From positions 186,001-250,000 of the forward strand of contig NZ_JOCT01000012.1 in NCBI RefSeq assembly GCF_000717875.1: 64,000 nucleotides of DNA, in the 5' to 3' direction. The position numbers and the translations under genes were made by a program. Each line of letters begins with the position of its first letter. Position 1 is the first letter of the stretch. This stretch comes from Streptomyces sp. NRRL S-455. Its GTDB lineage: Bacteria; Actinomycetota; Actinomycetes; Streptomycetales; Streptomycetaceae. The notes beneath the pieces were generated by a model. The model was not told the origin of the DNA and did not search any database. It was given only the letters and a program-made list of their open reading frames with translations. Below are positions 62,729 to 64,000 of this stretch, piece after piece.

Positions 62729-63931
62729 ATGAGTGAGTCCGTGCACACCGTCACCACGCTGCCGACAGCGCGTCCGGCCGACTGCCCCTTCGACCCGCCC
62801 GCAGAGCTGCTCGACGCCCGACGGCACGGGCCCATCAGCCGCTACACCCACCCCGGCGGAAAACCAGGCTGGCTGATCACCGGATACGACCTGGTCCGGT
62901 CGGTTCTGGCCGACTCGCGGTTCAGTTCGCGCAGGGAGCTGCTGAACGTGGTCGACTTCGAGGTTCCTCCGGCGCCGCCCGGCGAGTTCCTCCTCATGGA
63001 CGACCCACAGCACCGCCGCTACCGCAAGCCGCTGGCAGGCAGGTTCACGGTGCGGCGGATGCGCCTTCTCACCGAGCGCATCGAGCAGATCACCGCCGAG
63101 TGCCTGGACGCCATGGAGAACGCAGGACCGCCGGCAGACCTGGTGACCGCGTTCGCCAAGCCCATCCCCACCATCGTCATCTGTGAGCTGCTGGGCGTGC
63201 CCTACGAGGACCGGGGCTCCTTCCAGGAGCAGATCGACACGTTCATGGGAGGGGAGGCGAGCGATGAGGAGCTCACAGCCGCCTACACCGCGACCCAGGA
63301 GTACCTCGCGGAGCTGGTGGCCGCCAAGCGGGCGAACCCCACCGACGACGTGCTCAGCGAACTCACCGACAGCGATCTGACCGATGAGGAGCTGAAGGGG
63401 ATCAGCCTGATTCTGCTGGCCGCCGGGTTCGACACCACGGCGAACATGCTGTCCCTCGGCACCTACGCGCTGCTGCGGAATCCGGCGCAGATGGCCGCGC
63501 TGCGCGCCGACCCCGCGCTCACCGACGGGGCCGTGGAGGAGCTGCTGCGGTATCTGAGCGTCGCCAAGTCGTTCATGCGGACGGCACTCGAGGACGTCGA
63601 GCTGGGCGGCCAGACCATCGAGGCCGGCACGACGGTCGTCCTGTCGTACAACACCGCGAACCGTGACCCCGAGCGCTTCGCCGACCCCCACGTGCTCGAT
63701 GTCCGGAGGCAGGACGTGGCCGGGCACCTGGCCTTCAGCCACGGCATCCACCAGTGCCTGGGCCAGCAACTGGCCCGCGTCGAGATGCGGGTGGCGTTCC
63801 GCGCGCTGGTCGACCGGTTCCCCACGCTGCGCCTGGCCGTACCGGCGGAAGAGGTCGGCCTGCGCCCGGAGACCGCGGACATCTACGGCGTCAAGAGCCT
63901 CCCGGTCACCTGGGGCGAGGAGGAGTCATGA
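62729..63931 (+). CDS. Cytochrome P450 (CYP105/107-like)
   Basis: A 400-residue soluble monooxygenase. I-helix ILLAAGFDTTANMLSLGTYA, K-helix EELLRYLS (ExxR), and heme loop HLAFSHGIHQCLGQQLARVE with the axial Cys. The I-helix has AGFDTT, the usual oxygen-activation motif. ATG 62729 is preferred (GACGAGG upstream); in-frame ATGs at 62723 and 62702 are possible. Followed by its probable ferredoxin (ATGA overlap). Substrate unknown. Confidence 0.95.
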   Translation: MSESVHTVTTLPTARPADCPFDPPAELLDARRHGPISRYTHPGGKPGWLITGYDLVRSVLADSRFSSRRELLNVVDFEVPPAPPGEFLLMDDPQHRRYRKPLAGRFTVRRMRLLTERIEQITAECLDAMENAGPPADLVTAFAKPIPTIVICELLGVPYEDRGSFQEQIDTFMGGEASDEELTAAYTATQEYLAELVAAKRANPTDDVLSELTDSDLTDEELKGISLILLAAGFDTTANMLSLGTYALLRNPAQMAALRADPALTDGAVEELLRYLSVAKSFMRTALEDVELGGQTIEAGTTVVLSYNTANRDPERFADPHVLDVRRQDVAGHLAFSHGIHQCLGQQLARVEMRVAFRALVDRFPTLRLAVPAEEVGLRPETADIYGVKSLPVTWGEEES

Positions 63932-64000
63932 GGACGACGCGTCTGCGCGTCGACCGCGAGCGCTGCATCAGTGCCGGGATGTGCGCCCTGACCGCCCCCG
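63928..64000 (+). CDS. Ferredoxin (3Fe-4S type), 5' end only
   Basis: The frame starting at ATG 63928, overlapping the P450 stop by four bases, codes MRTTRLRVDRERCISAGMCA then LTAP before the window ends. The C-x5-C start (CISAGMC) is typical of the small 3Fe-4S ferredoxins that feed actinobacterial P450s. Truncated by the window edge. Confidence 0.85.
   Translation, partial: MRTTRLRVDRERCISAGMCALTAP

Overview
The window comes from a high-GC actinomycete, almost certainly a Streptomyces. The evidence is extreme third-position GC, frequent GTG starts, tightly overlapping operons, and characteristic families (PucR-linked xanthine dehydrogenase, DUF2637, PntAB, methylmalonyl-CoA mutase MutAB with MeaB, P450 plus ferredoxin). 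It splits into a prophage (1 to about 14,160) and chromosomal DNA (about 14,160 to 64,000).

Prophage. The left part is the right-hand end of a siphovirus prophage with lower GC than the host, running off the left edge. On the minus strand lie an HNH nuclease, the small and large terminase subunits, portal, HK97-type protease and capsid, connector, tail terminator, HK97-gp10-like protein, major tail protein, a tail-assembly chaperone with a lambda-like -1 frameshift signal, and the start of the tape measure. A plus-strand cassette gene with its own terminator sits between the terminase genes (a moron candidate). An endonuclease-VII-like gene, a tRNA-Phe and a large serine integrase follow. A perfect palindrome centred on CACGTG recurs four times in gene gaps and is probably a phage operator or stoperator. 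Integration is inside an ada/alkA-type gene; only its 3' part is visible, translationally coupled to ogt.

15.5-26.3 kb holds mostly small regulatory, membrane and secreted proteins: DUF456 protein, degenerate PP2C-like protein with proline repeats, membrane-tethered HTH protein, secreted protein, anti-sigma-type ATPase, DUF2637 protein, FhuF-like reductase behind an iron box, GntR/FCD regulator, membrane protein and a helical-repeat protein. 26.5-33.5 kb is a purine catabolism locus: a PucR regulator divergent from xdh FAD, 2Fe-2S and molybdopterin subunits, plus XdhC.

34-47.4 kb is a surface-glycan or saccharide locus. A polysaccharide deacetylase lipoprotein diverges from a nucleotide-sugar epimerase, followed by a translationally coupled operon: carbamoyltransferase, GT2, GmhB, GT9, GT, GT4, GmhA, HldE, GT9, GT2, GT2. 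It carries three of the steps of ADP-heptose synthesis (isomerase, kinase/nucleotidyltransferase, phosphatase) and heptosyltransferase-family enzymes. The GT4 gene has lost an internal segment and is frameshifted, leaving an open frame into gmhA. One GT9 has a long tetrapeptide-repeat N-terminus.

47.5-52.5 kb contains DUF3040, a pyruvyltransferase-like protein, a secreted GH43/AbfB arabinofuranosidase, a ricin-lectin relic, a methyltransferase, a LacI relic and a VOC protein. 52.7-62.3 kb is central metabolism: pntAB, argG, and the overlapping mutA-mutB-meaB operon. The window ends in a P450 gene with an operator-like repeat over its promoter and the start of a ferredoxin gene.
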